From assembly GCA_036320915.1 (NCBI GenBank), contig JAXBDG010000018.1:186001-250000 (forward strand): 64,000 bases of DNA, read 5' to 3'. This DNA is from Linnemannia elongata (taxonomy: Eukaryota > Mortierellomycota > Mortierellomycetes > Mortierellales > Mortierellaceae). The first letter of the stretch is position 1. Each line of letters opens with the position of its first letter. Below the pieces are notes generated by a model, which was given only the letters and a program-made list of their open reading frames with translations, did not search any database and was not told where the DNA came from. The translations under genes and the position numbers were made by a program. Positions 1 through 11,944 of this stretch are shown here, one piece after another.

Positions 1-3000
1 GAGGGGAGGGGAAGAAGAAGGAAGGTGTGAAATTAGAAAGATAACGAGAAGGAGTGGGGAATAGATTGTCGTCGTGAGAAAAGGAAGAGACAGAGATGCG
101 TTATCGAAAAGATGGAAGGGGACAGAGAGAAAGGGGGAGATGAGGTTTTTAAATGGGCAAGAGAATAGGAAAGTGGCGGTAGTGTTTGAGGAAGTTGTTA
201 AAAGGTTAGGGACAGGAAGGGGGTAAATAATGTTCAGCAAGGGAATGCAAGGGAATAATGACCGATGAGCAATGGACGTTGAAGGAAAAAAAAAAAAAAA
301 GGTCAAAGAAAGAAAGAGAAGTGAAGAAGGAAGGACAAAGGAGTTAAGCAAGAAAAGAAGAATACGGACCACGACGTCGACACTCGGGCGCATGGCGACC
401 TTTTATACCATCGACACTCTTCCATTACCGGCAAACATGCAAGCAAGCAACACCACAGGTCGAAGACGGAGTCGGGCGCATCTGATAATAATATTTCGCC
501 ATTCAACCAGTTTGCAATTGAATCGATTCTTTGTATACTCTGGTGCCATCCATCTCTAATTTTCTTTCTCTCTCTCAGCCCCCCTGCCTCGTTCTTAACA
601 TATCAGGGCAACACACAATAACGATAAACGCGGACTGGATTGGGTAAGGAAGGTGTGTTCTCTGTTTACTCCCCTCAGATTTCAGAGCAGCACAACATTG
701 AAGTGCACACGCTCTGTCTACTTTGGCCTTGGAAGGCAGAATAAGGAAGTTGAGTGGGCAGCATGGTGTCATTTGGACCTTTGATGGAGAGTTTCGTTGT
801 TATTTTTTTTTTATTTTTTTTTTGATCTGCAGCAACCTAAAAAGAGACCCGAAATTTTTCTACTGGCGATAGTGTTTGGTGAATTGAATTGGAGCGTAAA
901 GTAAAGTAAAGTGAAGGGCGGTTGTGGTGCGTGCTCTCTTGATTATAGTACTGTACAGTAGTGCGTTTTTTCTGTTCAAATGGTCAACGAGAGCAGGCAA
1001 AATGAAGAGAAATGGCGACACAGGAACCATCAGGACGGAAGTGTTACTTTTTTTTATCTTCGGTTGCTCGATTGTTATCAAACGCCAAGGGGAGCTTTGA
1101 ACAAAACCATCCCGTTTTCAAAAGCATGAATAGCTCCCAGTGCAAGGAAAGGATGAGGCTAGAAGAACAACGAAAGAAAGGTACATTGCTTACTCTCTTG
1201 TTCTCTTGTCGTTTAGGAGTAAACGTCCTTGGTCAAGTCTAAAAAGGAAAGATAAAGGGATGAGGAAGAGTAAGGGCACAGATGTGAAAAAGGAATTTGT
1301 GGGCTGCGGCTGCCTGCATAAAGAAAAACAATTTTGTACAATTAGCAATTCGAGATGGAAGACAGGGGGGGAAATGGTTGAGCAGCAGGACATGACAGAA
1401 CGGGCGGGCGATTTATCACACACAACAAAAAAACAAAAAGGGTCGAAGTTATGCAATGCAACCCCCTTTGGTGTATCTGTTGTAGTTTGTTTTCTCTGCT
1501 CTCCCCTTCATCCCTCATGTTCAATTTTCCCTTCGACTGCCCATTCTCTCTTTTTCCCTCAAGGAGAGGAGGGAAAGCACCACGCATTTGCAACCAAAGC
1601 GCGGTTTCCTGTTAGGTTCTTACCCCCCTCCCCCCCAATGTATTCTAAACGTTCTCATATCACCCGCTCTTTCATGCAAAAAATAAGTGCGCCAACAAAT
1701 AGACGCGGCATAAGAAAAGTGAAATTGCGTTGCCCGTTGCTTTGTTATTGTTTGCTGCATTATCCGATGGGATGGGGGTTCCCAGTAGCTTACATGATCG
1801 GTGGTACATTGTACGTTACTTGTCTACGCTGCATGTTTGCTTTGGTCAACCGGTCAACCACCATCATAGAAGATAGAAACGAGAAGAATGTGATGGATTA
1901 AAAGTGATAGGGTACTGAGTGAGTGAAAGGCATGTTGCGAAATAACATCTCTCACACTTTCCTTACTCCGACTCTTGTTCATGAAGACCAGAAGGGCTAG
2001 ACAACAAGACATGAGAAGGATCATGACCATGCATGGAGATGTGGGCAACATCAGTGGGTCGAGCACGCACACGAGCATGCGTCCATCCGTCTGTCGCGCC
2101 CGAAAATTTTCGTTTGATTGCTTCATCAAGCTCTCCCTCCTTGCCTTTCGGTTCAATCGATCGTTGAAACACCTTTTCCGAAGTTTTGCTATCACAACAA
2201 AAGGAGATTAACGGGCAGATATTCAACAAAAGAAAAAGAAAAAGAAAAACAAAGAATAAAGGAACTGGGATACGGCTCTCGTTACAGGTAGGTTCTGACA
2301 ACGACCACCAAAACAACAATCAAACGCCGTGCCCATCCCTTCTTATGTGTCAGATAGAAACTGAAGAAAAAGAGACCAAACGAGGAATTGACGTCCCGCT
2401 AAACCCATGTCCACGAGGCAAGGTACCCAAATAGGACCAAAAGGTTTCCCTTTTGCCTTCTTTCCGTCTCGCTCACCGCCCTCCTTCGCAACCGTCGCGC
2501 GAAAGGCCTGTAAAAAATAATTGCAACGGCTGGTCGGTTTGCATATTATTGGACGAGGACACCCAAAATGGCACCATTTTCGCTCACATTTTGTCCATTT
2601 TTCACTTTTTTCTCGTTATGCAATTCATTCGCGTACCTTGTCCCTTATTCAGTTATGCTACTTTCTTATTTTTTATTTTTTTTTGCGATGCTGTTGTTTT
2701 GTTATTTTGGGATACATATATATGGTGGGCACAAACAAACAAGCAGGACAATTGATATGCTGTACGACCAATCTTTTTGCCACCTGGCGAAGTGGATAGG
2801 CTGTCTGTCCAGGGTGGCTGGGGATGGGGCAAGGGCAGGGGTAGAGAGAGGCTTAGGTGCAGATGGAAACGAAATATGAATCACCCATGAAAATTACAAG
2901 AAAAGAAGCTGAAGACGGGTAAAACTCAAACCCTTAGAGTCCGGTCCACATCGTCGGATTGGTAACTTCTTTTCCCTAAACTAAATCTAAGGTACCCATT

Positions 3001-5079
3001 GAATCATCCATATACATAGCTGAAGAAAATGGTGCTGGATATGGAAATAGAATGATACCTGTCTACCATTGACTGTGAACTGACCAAGATACAACAGAAA
3101 AGTTAAATCGTCTCAGTTAACATCAACCATTAGATAGCATGTAGCAACCCAGAGCAAGTGTTGTTGCCTTGCTCTGATAGTGCTGACGCGTGGCGGTGTG
3201 GTTGATAGGTTGCCGATCACTATCCTCACCTTGGTCCAAGACTCTTTTCCAAGGGCAGTCATTTAGCCGGAGAAGAGGTGAGGGGCGATGGAAAGGGAAC
3301 ACTACTGCTCGCTTTGTCTATTACATCCTTATCCTTCATACCTTTTCTACTTTCGCTCATGTGGATACTCATGACAGCCCCTCTCTGTTAATTAGCGCTC
3401 CGAAGTATACTCCCTCCCCCCTTTTCCACGCTTTTGATCCTCTTTCAGTCGCTACAGGGTCTTCTACCATGGCATTTCAAGCTCTGACGTCCTCTAGCAT
3501 AAGATGTTGTTCATGCATGGTCATTGTTACGGCCCATGTCAGTTGTAAACAGTAAAGAGAATAGGGATATGAAAACATGGCCTAGCTCCTTTTCCTCCCC
3601 TGTTCTCTCTCCAATATGTATATGGCAAGGGATGGTGTGATATGATTCAAAATCACAAGCCCCCTTTAGCGGTTCTCGATCTTTGCCTCATCCCCTTCTT
3701 GCCCTCCAACCATTGGGGATGGGTTTGGGAGTGATGTTATTTACGTATCCTTTTTCACGTTGTTAGTATGCGTATTTGTATGGTGTGTTTGTGGATTGTT
3801 GTGATATGTATGTATGTGTTGTGCGAGTGTGATTAGATTCAGTGACCGTGTTGCCCCCTATCGAGAGGAGACCAGAAAAAAGGAGGGAAAGAGGGTAAAA
3901 GACAATGGAAGCTCAGTCCGAGAATGCATCAATATTTTTTCTATGAGCGACACCATTGTCGTACCAACATTCACTTAACGGATCGAGAGCAATTATCGCG
4001 ACATATTTTGCCTTACACCCACAGCGATGCCTGCGTTTTTTTTTTGCTCTTCTGGGGCTTTAGGGGAGACAAAACTCGGACGAAGGAGGGAGACAACAAT
4101 CGATCTATTATTTTTCTGTTCGGACATTGTTGGCGCGATTGTTTATAATGATGACATTTGTTGGTTGTTTCTTGCATTTGTTTATGTTCATGTTTATGTC
4201 AACCATTCACGCTCTCACCCTCTTTTTTCTTCGACACATACCCCTGAGTGATACAGAAAAGAAGATGTTGCTCTGTCTTTACCTTCGAATAATATCAAGA
4301 CAACCTTATGCCATTTCTCGCCTTGTCTCTCCTTCCTTGATGGCTCCCATGGGTTTCTTATCGGTTTGACTTGCCTTATTGACGGTCAGTGTGCAGAGTC
4401 CATGGCTGACGCCCTCTATCACTCGCCCACTTGTTTTTTCTCCGTGTGGCGAATTAACCCTCATTTCCCAAAGGCGGAGTCCAGAGCCTCGGTCGCTGTT
4501 ACCGACGTTTGTCCTCTTTTCTTACTCGTTCCCTCTTTCCTCGCCTTTGTTCGTTCGTTATGATGCCATAGCAGACACAGGCCCGCCTTAATCATTGCAC
4601 TGCAGCTGGACAAAAATCTTTAATTACGCCTTTTGCGATGCTGCGGAGACATGGAGAGGAACAAGAGAACAGCCTAGATCCAAGAAGCACACAACCAAGA
4701 CTTTTTCCAATGAGGTACTTATTTTCGCCTCTTGTTGCCTCAAATATTGATTCATCCAACGCGTTATGGACTTGTCACTCAGGACTAAATGTCCAAGTCA
4801 AGGAGGGCATCTATATCAGTAGATAGTGATGCCTCCCTCTACTGCATGTCCCTCTAACCACTCCGCGCCTTACAACACAGGGCATGAGACCTCTTCCAAA
4901 ACTACTTGGTTGCGACAAAGTCCTCCTCTAGTTCCTCTCCACTCACAAGCGCGAGACGTGAGGTATAGCCTCGCTATCATCGGTATTGGTTTCTCCGCAT
5001 CAAACTATTAAAAATATACATGCGTGCAGTGTCCCTTCATCCCCCTTTCTAAAATGCAGCCATGCATCACCACCATGTC
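1..5079. other. gene-poor intergenic region
   Basis: I see no convincing gene here. Open frames up to 253 codons exist (for example 1140-1901) but they are low-complexity, carry no recognisable domain and do not join across plausible introns. The stretch has many A-, T- and AG/CT-rich runs, as in the untranslated leaders elsewhere in the window. The 2900-3560 part is more AT-rich and could be decayed mobile DNA, but I recognise no terminal repeats or reverse transcriptase. Confidence 0.5.
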
Positions 5080-5186
5080 TTATCTGATCGATTTGCTAGT
5101 TCTCAGTAACAGCCATGGCATTCATGCTCATAGACTCTCTCTATGTTACTACCAACGGCAACCTATCTTAACTTCGTCACCGCAGC

Positions 5187-5194
5187 TATAAAAG
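5187..5194 (+). promoter_or_regulatory. TATA box of the Trp-rich secreted protein gene
   Basis: TATAAAAG lies 141 bp upstream of the ATG at 5335. Start of transcription would fall near 5220, giving a leader of about 115 nt. Placement is inferred from consensus and distance only. Confidence 0.5.
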
Positions 5195-5334
5195 CTAGCA
5201 GCCAGCCCGGTCTCCAAAAATCCTCATCCAGCAGCGATCTCAGCAAACACAGCTACCCAGCCTACAACACAAAGACACCACATCTCCAACTTACACTCAC
5301 CTATACTCACAAAACCATCGAACCCCTACGAACA

Positions 5335-5736
5335 ATGCAGTTGAAAACCGCAACCTCGATCGTCCTCGTGGCAACCTTGATGTCTTTCCAGGCCCAAGCC
5401 GCACCTGTCGCCCAGCAGGACATCAACGCGCTCACCGCCGTCACCCCACCAACCCAGCCCCTGATCGCTCCTTTCCCGGACACCAAGCACTTCAAGAAGC
5501 CTCAGCCTTGGGAATGGAACGAGGCCGACCAAAACATCCAGGCCGATCAAAACATTCAGGCCGATCCCAACGCGACCGATTATGCAACCGATTACGCTCC
5601 CGAAAACGAGGAAAACGCGAAATGGGGTGGTTCGAGCTTCTGGAACCCATGGTGCGGGGGAGGCTGGGGAGGCTGGGGAGGTTGGAACAGCTGGAACTGG
5701 TGCCCATGGTGGAACAACTGGAACTGCTGGTGGTAA
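5335..5736 (+). CDS. small secreted Trp/Gly-rich protein
   Basis: A 133-residue single-exon protein. Residues 1 to about 22 form a signal peptide (MQLKTAT start, hydrophobic core, AQA-type cleavage site), so it should be secreted. The middle has short direct repeats (QNIQAD twice, ATDY twice) and is acidic. The last 35 or so residues are almost only Trp, Gly, Asn and Cys (GGWGGWGGWNSWNWC, ending NCWW), with three Cys. I recognise no family. The ATG at 5335 is chosen over the upstream in-frame ATG at 5143 because it gives a clean signal peptide and the TATA box at 5187 would place the upstream ATG outside the transcript. A poly(A) signal AATAAA follows at about 5886. The composition suggests a cell-wall or surface-active peptide, but that is a guess. 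Confidence 0.75.
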   Translation: MQLKTATSIVLVATLMSFQAQAAPVAQQDINALTAVTPPTQPLIAPFPDTKHFKKPQPWEWNEADQNIQADQNIQADPNATDYATDYAPENEENAKWGGSSFWNPWCGGGWGGWGGWNSWNWCPWWNNWNCWW

Positions 5737-6238
5737 AACGTCCGCCTGCATGTGTCCCAACCATCCTTCAACACCTCCTTCTACATTGAGCATTTTCTTC
5801 TTCACACTTCCACTTCATTCCTCCTTCGCATCGTCGGATAGTCCTTCTCACTATCGCATTCTTTACATACTTGACCATTTGCTCAGAATAAAACCCCAAA
5901 AAACATACAAAAAAACAACTCACTAAATAATGGGTTTGAATGTCTTGACAACTTGACATGGGAGTCAAGAGGGGACAGGTGGAGAGGAGCTGCTGAAAAT
6001 GTATTGTTCATTTATTGTTGTTGCTTTTTGTTCGCACATTGGAAAATCTTGAGTCGGTATCCTGTTGTTGTGTTAGAGTCGAGCGAAAAACTTCCAGTGC
6101 TGTGAGGTGTGGGGTGTCGTTCATGGTCCTCTCTCTGCTCCTCAGATCCAGATCTGCCTCCTTCCTTCCTTCCTTCCTTCCTTCACTCCAACTCCATCGT
6201 CACTGGCTGTCGGTCATAGCTCTCCACAGAAACGACCA
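5737..6238. other. convergent 3' intergenic region with CTTC microsatellite
   Basis: Separates the 3' ends of the secreted protein gene (plus) and PRE1 (minus). It holds an AATAAA near 5886 and a (CTTC)n tract around 6159-6184. No gene seen. Confidence 0.6.
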
Positions 6239-7033
6239 TTAGAGCTGGACAATACGGATACCGTCCTTGTTGACAACCTTAGCGACAAAGTCGGGCATGT
6301 TGAGGATCATACGGGATCGCAACTCGCCCACACACTTTTGCAAGAGCTTGATTCCTTCCTCCTCGGTGATATCCTCACGATGGTACCGGTCCAGAAGCGA
6401 TAAGCAGTAGTAAGCTCCGTAACCGTGGGCTGCAAAGGGGACATCGGCCAATGACGCCAGGTGGTCGAGCCAATAGAGCGAAGGCTTGTTCGTCTTGACG
6501 TCGAATCCTGCAATCAACAAGTTCACCGAGTATGGTTTCTGTTTTTTGGTTTTGTTGAGATTGGTGATCGTGGTCGAAGGTAATTGTTTGTCGGCGGTTG
6601 ATAGGTATAAAGAACACAGAAGCGGAAGGAAAAAATAGCAGTTGGTTAGACAAATGCGCCTGTTTCTCGCCACTCGCGTCTCTCCTTTACACTCCTACAA
6701 ACAACAGAATAAGCCCCCCCCCCAAAAAAAAAAATGATGAAAACATACCCTGCTACGCAAGCTATCGGCAAGTTCGCGTCTAGCAAACGAGGCAACAGCG
6801 CGAGGACTCAACTCGATACCGTTCCTAATCCCATAGAGCTTGATGTTGCGTTCGATATATTCCGAGAAATGAACACCGTCGCCGGGCTCGCCCGAGAAGA
6901 GCATCAACGTGTGTGGGTTCAACTCCCGGGACTTGTTCTCACCAATCTTCATGAGCGTGATTGACGCCACGGCCTTGGAGTCGTAAGCGGTGATGACAAA
7001 GTCCTTGCCTGTGATTCCAAAGAGAGTCTCCAT
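6239..7033 (-). CDS. PRE1: 20S proteasome subunit beta-4 (PSMB2/Pre1)
   Basis: Two exons, 7033-6749 and 6538-6239, joined across a 210-nt intron (donor GTATGT, acceptor ACAG). The product is 194 residues, close to human PSMB2 at about 200. It begins METLFGITG with no propeptide and no catalytic Thr, as expected for this non-catalytic beta subunit. Family landmarks are visible: AYDSKA, FSGEPGD, the LRSR|KPYSVNLL join across the intron, PFAAHGYGAY and LLDRY, ending DGIRIVQL. Exon 1 is exactly 95 codons, so the intron is phase 0. It forms part of the beta ring of the 20S core in nucleus and cytosol. Confidence 0.95.
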
Positions 7034-7890
7034 TATGTGCCTTTGTGTTGTGTTTCTAGTGTTAGGTTGTTGTTGTGTTCGTGGGGTTGTTCCTGGAGTA
7101 CGGCGTGAGTGGAGTCCTTGGGTATGGTTGTCCTGATGGTGAGAATAAAGAGTTACGTTGAGTTGAGTCAAATAAGAAAAGAGAAAAGAGCAAGCACCCT
7201 TTCCAATGAATGGAGGACTGTTCACTTCCTCTCTCTCTCTCTCTCCCTCCCTTCGCTTTCTGCGTTGTCCTCGAACGCGCACGCGTTGACAAGTAGGGTT
7301 ACGTCGTCGCAATCTTGACCCTTAATAATCATTGCACGTCACAAATTTGATTTCGCATCAATACAAGGCTTGTGGAAGAGACGCGTTGAAGGTACTTCTA
7401 GCAGTAAGTCTCGCCATATCCACCACCTCTATATCCTTGCTGCCTCTGACTTAATATCAATCGATCCTACACCATTCGACTCACCACTGATACTGCCGTT
7501 CGCCCCACCGTTGTACCCGACGGTACCGACATGATTTAGCAAACCTCATTCTGTTCCCAATTTACTCGCCGCCTCCATAAATTTGATCATATTCAAAGAA
7601 GTGTAGTTTACGATTGCAGTTCTAACGAAGAGAGTTTTCACTTCAAGTTCGGACAACCCACTTAAACATTGCTATTATTGCGCCTCTAGGTAAGTTGTTA
7701 CAAGCTCGCTTCTCCTACCAAATGTAGGAATATGAAGAACATTTAGAAATTAATTATGCAGCTGGTACCATGGACGGAGTAAGTGGTCACGATAAATATG
7801 CAGGTTTTAATAGTAGAAAAAATATAAGATAAAATGCCGTTGATGCAGGGTGTTGTTTCCCGGGACTAGAGTGTTTGAGCGAGAAGCTGC
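7034..7890. other. PRE1 upstream region and 3' flank of the transporter
   Basis: Contains the PRE1 promoter side (7034-7330, with a CT microsatellite near 7230-7250), the gene fragment described at 7376-7537, and an AT-rich stretch to the transporter stop at 7891. No PACE-type proteasome promoter element was seen next to PRE1. Confidence 0.5.
7376..7537 (-). pseudogene. decayed 3'-end copy of the membrane protein gene at 11945-13120
   Basis: Positions 7442-7536 align without gaps to 12195-12289, with five mismatches in 95 bases that I can count. The flanking piece 7376-7442 (GAGACGCG..., then CTAGCAGTAAGTC and CATATCCACC) matches the 3' end of the same gene around 11879-11996. Roughly 200 bp of the source is missing between the two blocks. 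No open frame survives. It is a truncated, internally deleted duplicate on the same strand as its source, about 4.5 kb away and on the far side of the transporter gene. Confidence 0.85.
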
Positions 7891-9840
7891 TTAATTCTTC
7901 TCATCGAAAGGCCCTGTCTTCTCTTCACAAATTTCAACATCTTCCTTGATGGCCACCTCACCACCAAACTTAGCGTCCTGAGCGTCGTGGTCAAGAGAGA
8001 GATCGACTTTCTTCATCATAAGAGTGAAAAGACCAGCAACGACAACAAGAGAAGCGGAAATGATGGAGAGAACCTTCTGCGCATCACCGTAGGCAGCGAC
8101 AACCTGCGAGTACATAGGTTCAGATAGACTCCTGACGAACACGGCGTTGTTCATGACTTTGAGCTCATCGTACTCGCCCACAACGTGATACTTGAGGCGC
8201 TGTGGCAGCACCTGAGTCCAGACACTGCCTGCCACGGCACCGGCAATCGATCCAATAATAGAGGTCATCATCAGGTTGACACTGATGGCCATGGCATAAT
8301 CACGACGATGGACGGAACCGGTGATCGAGACCATGGAAGCGAGAGATGTCATTCCGTCACCGAGACCGACCACAGCTTGCGAGGCGACGACAAAAAAGTC
8401 CGACGAGCCAGGCAAACGAGCAGGGATCATGAGAATGGTGCCGATGGTCTGAATGATGAGACCAGTCCAGATAAAGCGGCGAGTGACCATGAACTTCCTC
8501 ATCAGGAAGCCAGTGATAGGTGCGATGATGTAGTAGGCCATCTGGTAGCCGCGTGCGAGCAGGAAGGCTTTAGGAAAATCGATGTTACGTGTGACGACAA
8601 GGTAGTTGTAGAAATACGTATAGTTCATGGAAACCATCATACTACTAACAATGCTTCCACAAATGGCACCCATGATGGTGCGATCAGACCAAATGCGCTT
8701 TGGCAGCATTGGCTTGGTGGTGTACTTGGCGTTCCAGACGAGCAGAACAGCTAGAGCCACAGCGCCAGCACAAAGACAGCCAATGATGAGGGGATTCTTG
8801 AAGTTGTCGTCGTAGGTCCTGGCAGTAATCAATGGGAAGAACAACAGCGACAAAGTTCCGGCCAAGAGAATGGCACCGACGAAATCAAACTGTTGCCAGA
8901 GCCAGTTGAAGGTGCGACGAGGGCGTCCTCCAAGCGTCCTTTCACCCTTGCGTTGGAGATACCATAGAGGTGAGACTAATGACACCGCGCCAACAGCGAC
9001 AAGACAGGTGCAGATGATTAAGCCAAGGCGCCACTTCTCTTCTGTGGCGAGATGACCTACGATACTAATGACGTACATAAAATACGAGGGCATCAGATAC
9101 CGACTAATATCATAATCGAAAAGCCCAGAAAGCATTCAATTTCAGCAGAGAGAGCAAAGCAAACGCACGCTTGACCAACCCAAATGTTGATGAGACTGCT
9201 AAGATCCATGAGAGAGATGAAAATTCCACGGTGTTTAAGCGGCGTTACGTCTAATTCGAGATAGGCAAACAAAGATGTGAGACGAATGATCGAAGGTAAG
9301 TGTGCATGAGTGCCATATGCTGCCATTGCACATTTTCCCACACTAGACTGCAGGATCGAAAGGTCGCACAACTTAAACTGAGCGATCTGTTATTACAACT
9401 GCCCACTTACCAGCGATGATAATAGACTGCAAACAGCTGTAGCCAGTGGAGCCAACACTAGCGACGAACCCACCGATAGTCAGTTGCTCAAAGTTGTGCG
9501 AGGATGTCTGAACAATGTAACCCATCACCTGGAGTAGCAGGGCGATTGTTATTACCTCGGCACGACCGATGACGTCCGAGAACTTTGCGTAGAAGGGAAC
9601 CAAGACAATCGTCAAGATATTCGAGATTGTGGGAGCAATAGCAGCCAAGGACGAAGAGTTGAAAAGGTTGAGAGGTATGTTGATAACCATGTAATTCAGG
9701 TTGTAGTCGACGGAGAACAGGTATGATGCGAAAACGGCGCACACCATGAGGGTGATGAATTCTTTTCTGGTCCACTTGGAACGATCGAGGGCCCTGCCAG
9801 ACCAGCTCTCCTCTTCAAGGATCTTTTGATCAGTAGCCAT
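7891..9840 (-). CDS. MFS transporter, siderophore-iron type (Sit1/Arn-like)
   Basis: Three exons: 9840-9411, 9250-9176 and 9056-7891. Introns are 160 and 119 nt, both phase 1. The total is 1671 nt and 556 residues. The first join restores SIIIAD-VTPLKHRG, the segment typical of siderophore transporters; the second gives NIWVG-HLATEEKW. The N-terminal half has the MFS motif A (AKFSDVIGR) after TM2, and about 14 hydrophobic segments follow. Known relatives take up ferric siderophores by proton symport at the plasma membrane or in vesicles; the substrate here is inferred. Two ATCWGATAA-type GATA sites lie upstream (10516, 11293). The start at 9840 was chosen because it gives a short charged cytosolic N-terminus; a longer in-frame extension to 9951 is probably leader. 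Confidence 0.85.
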
Positions 9841-9956
9841 GATGGAAAATAAGCAAGTATGGAGAGGGAGGAAGACAAGGGGGTAGAGGAATGAAAGAGG
9901 GGTGGAAAGGCGGGAGCAAGAGCTGACCGGAAAGACGGTGGGGGAAGACAAGAGGT

Positions 9957-9964
9957 CTTTATAA
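9957..9964 (-). promoter_or_regulatory. TATA box of the siderophore-type transporter
   Basis: Read on the minus strand the sequence is TTATAAAG, about 120 bp upstream of the start codon at 9840. Position and consensus fit a core promoter. Confidence 0.45.
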
Positions 9965-10515
9965 CAAACTTGAAGCTGTTGGTTTATAGGAGCTGAGCCT
10001 CGATCTGTTGGCGGAACATCAATCTTGAATGAATCACACCATCATGACATACATTATGGTCAGTCTAGAAACCCAGGTGCCAGCTTGTGTTTATATAGCT
10101 CTAACACTTTTATTATTCCACTCTTGTCTCCCTTGTCCTTCCCGTCCTCTTTCTTGTTCTTGTCCCTTTCTTGTCTTTGTCCTCTTGACCCTTCCTTCGC
10201 ACATACACTCGACCTATTGTAGGTGGAGTCTGTATTCGATTATTCTTTAAAAGAAAATGACAGCACGTTTTTGAAAAGCGCCTTCCTGCCACTGTTGTAA
10301 GTTGTCAGTCAATTGGATAGGCCCTGTTTTGAAAAGAGGAAATCTCATCGAGGTTGACGGGTGTGCCATTCTGAGCGCCAACTCTGAGCGGCCTGAGAAA
10401 TGCAAAATAAACTCCGAAATTCCAATCCCACAACAAAAGAGAATCTGATATCTTCCACAGCAGGTATCAAGTTTTTATCACAAGTATTTCTGCGAATGGC
10501 CTGATGAAGGGACGT

Positions 10516-10524
10516 TTATCAGAT
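10516..10524 (-). promoter_or_regulatory. GATA-factor site matching ATCWGATAA
   Basis: Plus strand TTATCAGAT, that is ATCTGATAA on the strand of the transporter. ATCWGATAA is the established site of fungal iron-repressor GATA factors (Urbs1/SreA/Sre1 type). It lies 0.68 kb upstream of the transporter start. About one match per 64 kb is expected by chance. Confidence 0.35.
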
Positions 10525-10830
10525 GCAAATATTAATGCCTCTACTTCACAGCTATCATCAGACCATGTAGCCCCAAGAACTTACAAAGAAACAACGGGCG
10601 TCAATGAAGCTTGCCGCTGTGAAGTGGCGGAGTTGGTGATGGAAGCAACAAACTCATGCCATCACAATAGTTTTCTTGCTTTCCATCCGCCACATGTGAG
10701 ACTCGGAAATCGAGGAAGCGTACAATAAAAGTATTGGTAAGCGGTCAGGGAGCAGTCATAAAACGCATCGAAACCAGAGGTTTGTGTTCGTCAAATAGTC
10801 CGACAGATCTTGACTGTGGGAGCGTTATCG

Positions 10831-10863
10831 TTGTTTGTTTGTTTGTTTGTTTGTTGTTGTTGT
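10831..10863 (+). repeat. GTTT/GTT microsatellite
   Basis: Five GTTT units followed by GTT units. A second GTTT tract sits at 21646-21680. Confidence 0.9.
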
Positions 10864-11292
10864 TTTTTTTTTCGATCTGATTACGCCAAGGGCAAGAATG
10901 TGATATCAGATTTCTTCCTGATCGCAATTCTTATGTTAATCTGCCCCAGCCCAAGATATAATCTAGCCATTGTTTCCATTGATGGGCGTAGAGAAAAAGT
11001 TAAATATTGAAGGACATACAGTGGGCAGTGTGCGCACCTCTCCGTCAAGACGATAACGGCGTTGAATATTTGACTGACTTGTATTGTATGCACAAGCACA
11101 TTACCATGGATGTGCGGGATAAGCAGTGTGGATGGCCAAGCAGGTATCGTGACATCTCTTTAAGAATAGCCGTTATAGCATCAAATTGGTCTGGGGTACT
11201 GCACGGAGCATCTTTAGGGGTCGGAATTTGGAAAAAGTGTATGGGCTGCAAGTAGGGACCCTCGGCTTATGGGCGCAGTGGCAAATATCCTC

Positions 11293-11301
11293 TTATCTGA
11301 T
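11293..11301 (-). promoter_or_regulatory. second GATA-factor site matching ATCWGATAA
   Basis: Plus strand TTATCTGAT, reading ATCAGATAA on the minus strand, 1.45 kb upstream of the transporter start. Its pairing with the site at 10516 is what makes it notable. Confidence 0.3.
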
Positions 11302-11944
11302 TGACTTTATCCTTTCCCCTATCATCTAGCTCCTGCTACTTATCCTTTTAAGACACTGTCTCGATCAATATCAAATGAGACAAGGGTTTAAGGACCTTAA
11401 GTGGTGCTTCATTAGGCGTGCAATGACCAAAACAGGACTTGAGAAGCGGTAGGTGCAGATCCTCATCACAGGAATGCAGAAGCGCAAGAACTAGGCGCAT
11501 GAACAAAGTGGCGATTGCTCCAAACTGACCCATTTCATTATGTGACACAAAATCTCATAGTCAAGCCATGCAGATCAAACGTCGCGATTGCCTTGCTTGT
11601 ATCGATTGTCTGCGCGAAAGGCAACTATATTTGTTAAAGCTTCAACATCGAACATAATAGAAAAAGTATTCTGCGCGAATGCGTACGGTAACTATACGGT
11701 CAACTCGGACAAAGCCGTAGATTGCGATTGTTTTATCGGGTTCACAAAGGTCTATATCTCAATAGCTGCTGGTAATTGCTCTGTGTAAAAATAACAATCT
11801 AGCCTTGAATAACGACATCGCCCTCATACCCTTGTCGAGCCACACTGGAGGGCATACTTTGGCAGCCGTTTTTTAGAAGAGACGCGCTGGTTACAGGGAC
11901 TTTATGTATGTGTTTGGTTGTAGGTTGTGAATCGAAAGGGGAGT

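Larger units (their letters stand above)
9841..11944. other. 2.1-kb upstream region of the transporter
   Basis: No gene recognised. It holds the TATA box (9957), two GATA-factor consensus sites, a GTTT microsatellite (10831-10863) and, at the right end, the 3' flank of the membrane protein gene at 11945. Open frames here are at most 99 codons and show no domain. Confidence 0.5.

Noticed and set aside
1140..1901. 253-codon plus-strand open frame in the left gene-poor region
   Set aside because: Composition is random-like, no signal, helix or motif is visible and there is no promoter or leader pattern before it.
2777..2785. TTTGCCACC, the reverse of the proteasome promoter element GGTGGCAAA
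   Set aside because: More than 4 kb from PRE1 with another gene between; chance match.
5326..5805. 159-codon minus-strand frame opposite the Trp-rich protein
   Set aside because: Mirror of the Trp/Gly repeats; no start context and no homology signal.
10831..10863. Regular short repeats that could suggest a repeat array with spacers
   Set aside because: Plain GTTT/GTT microsatellite without spacers; CRISPR arrays are not expected in a nuclear fungal genome.
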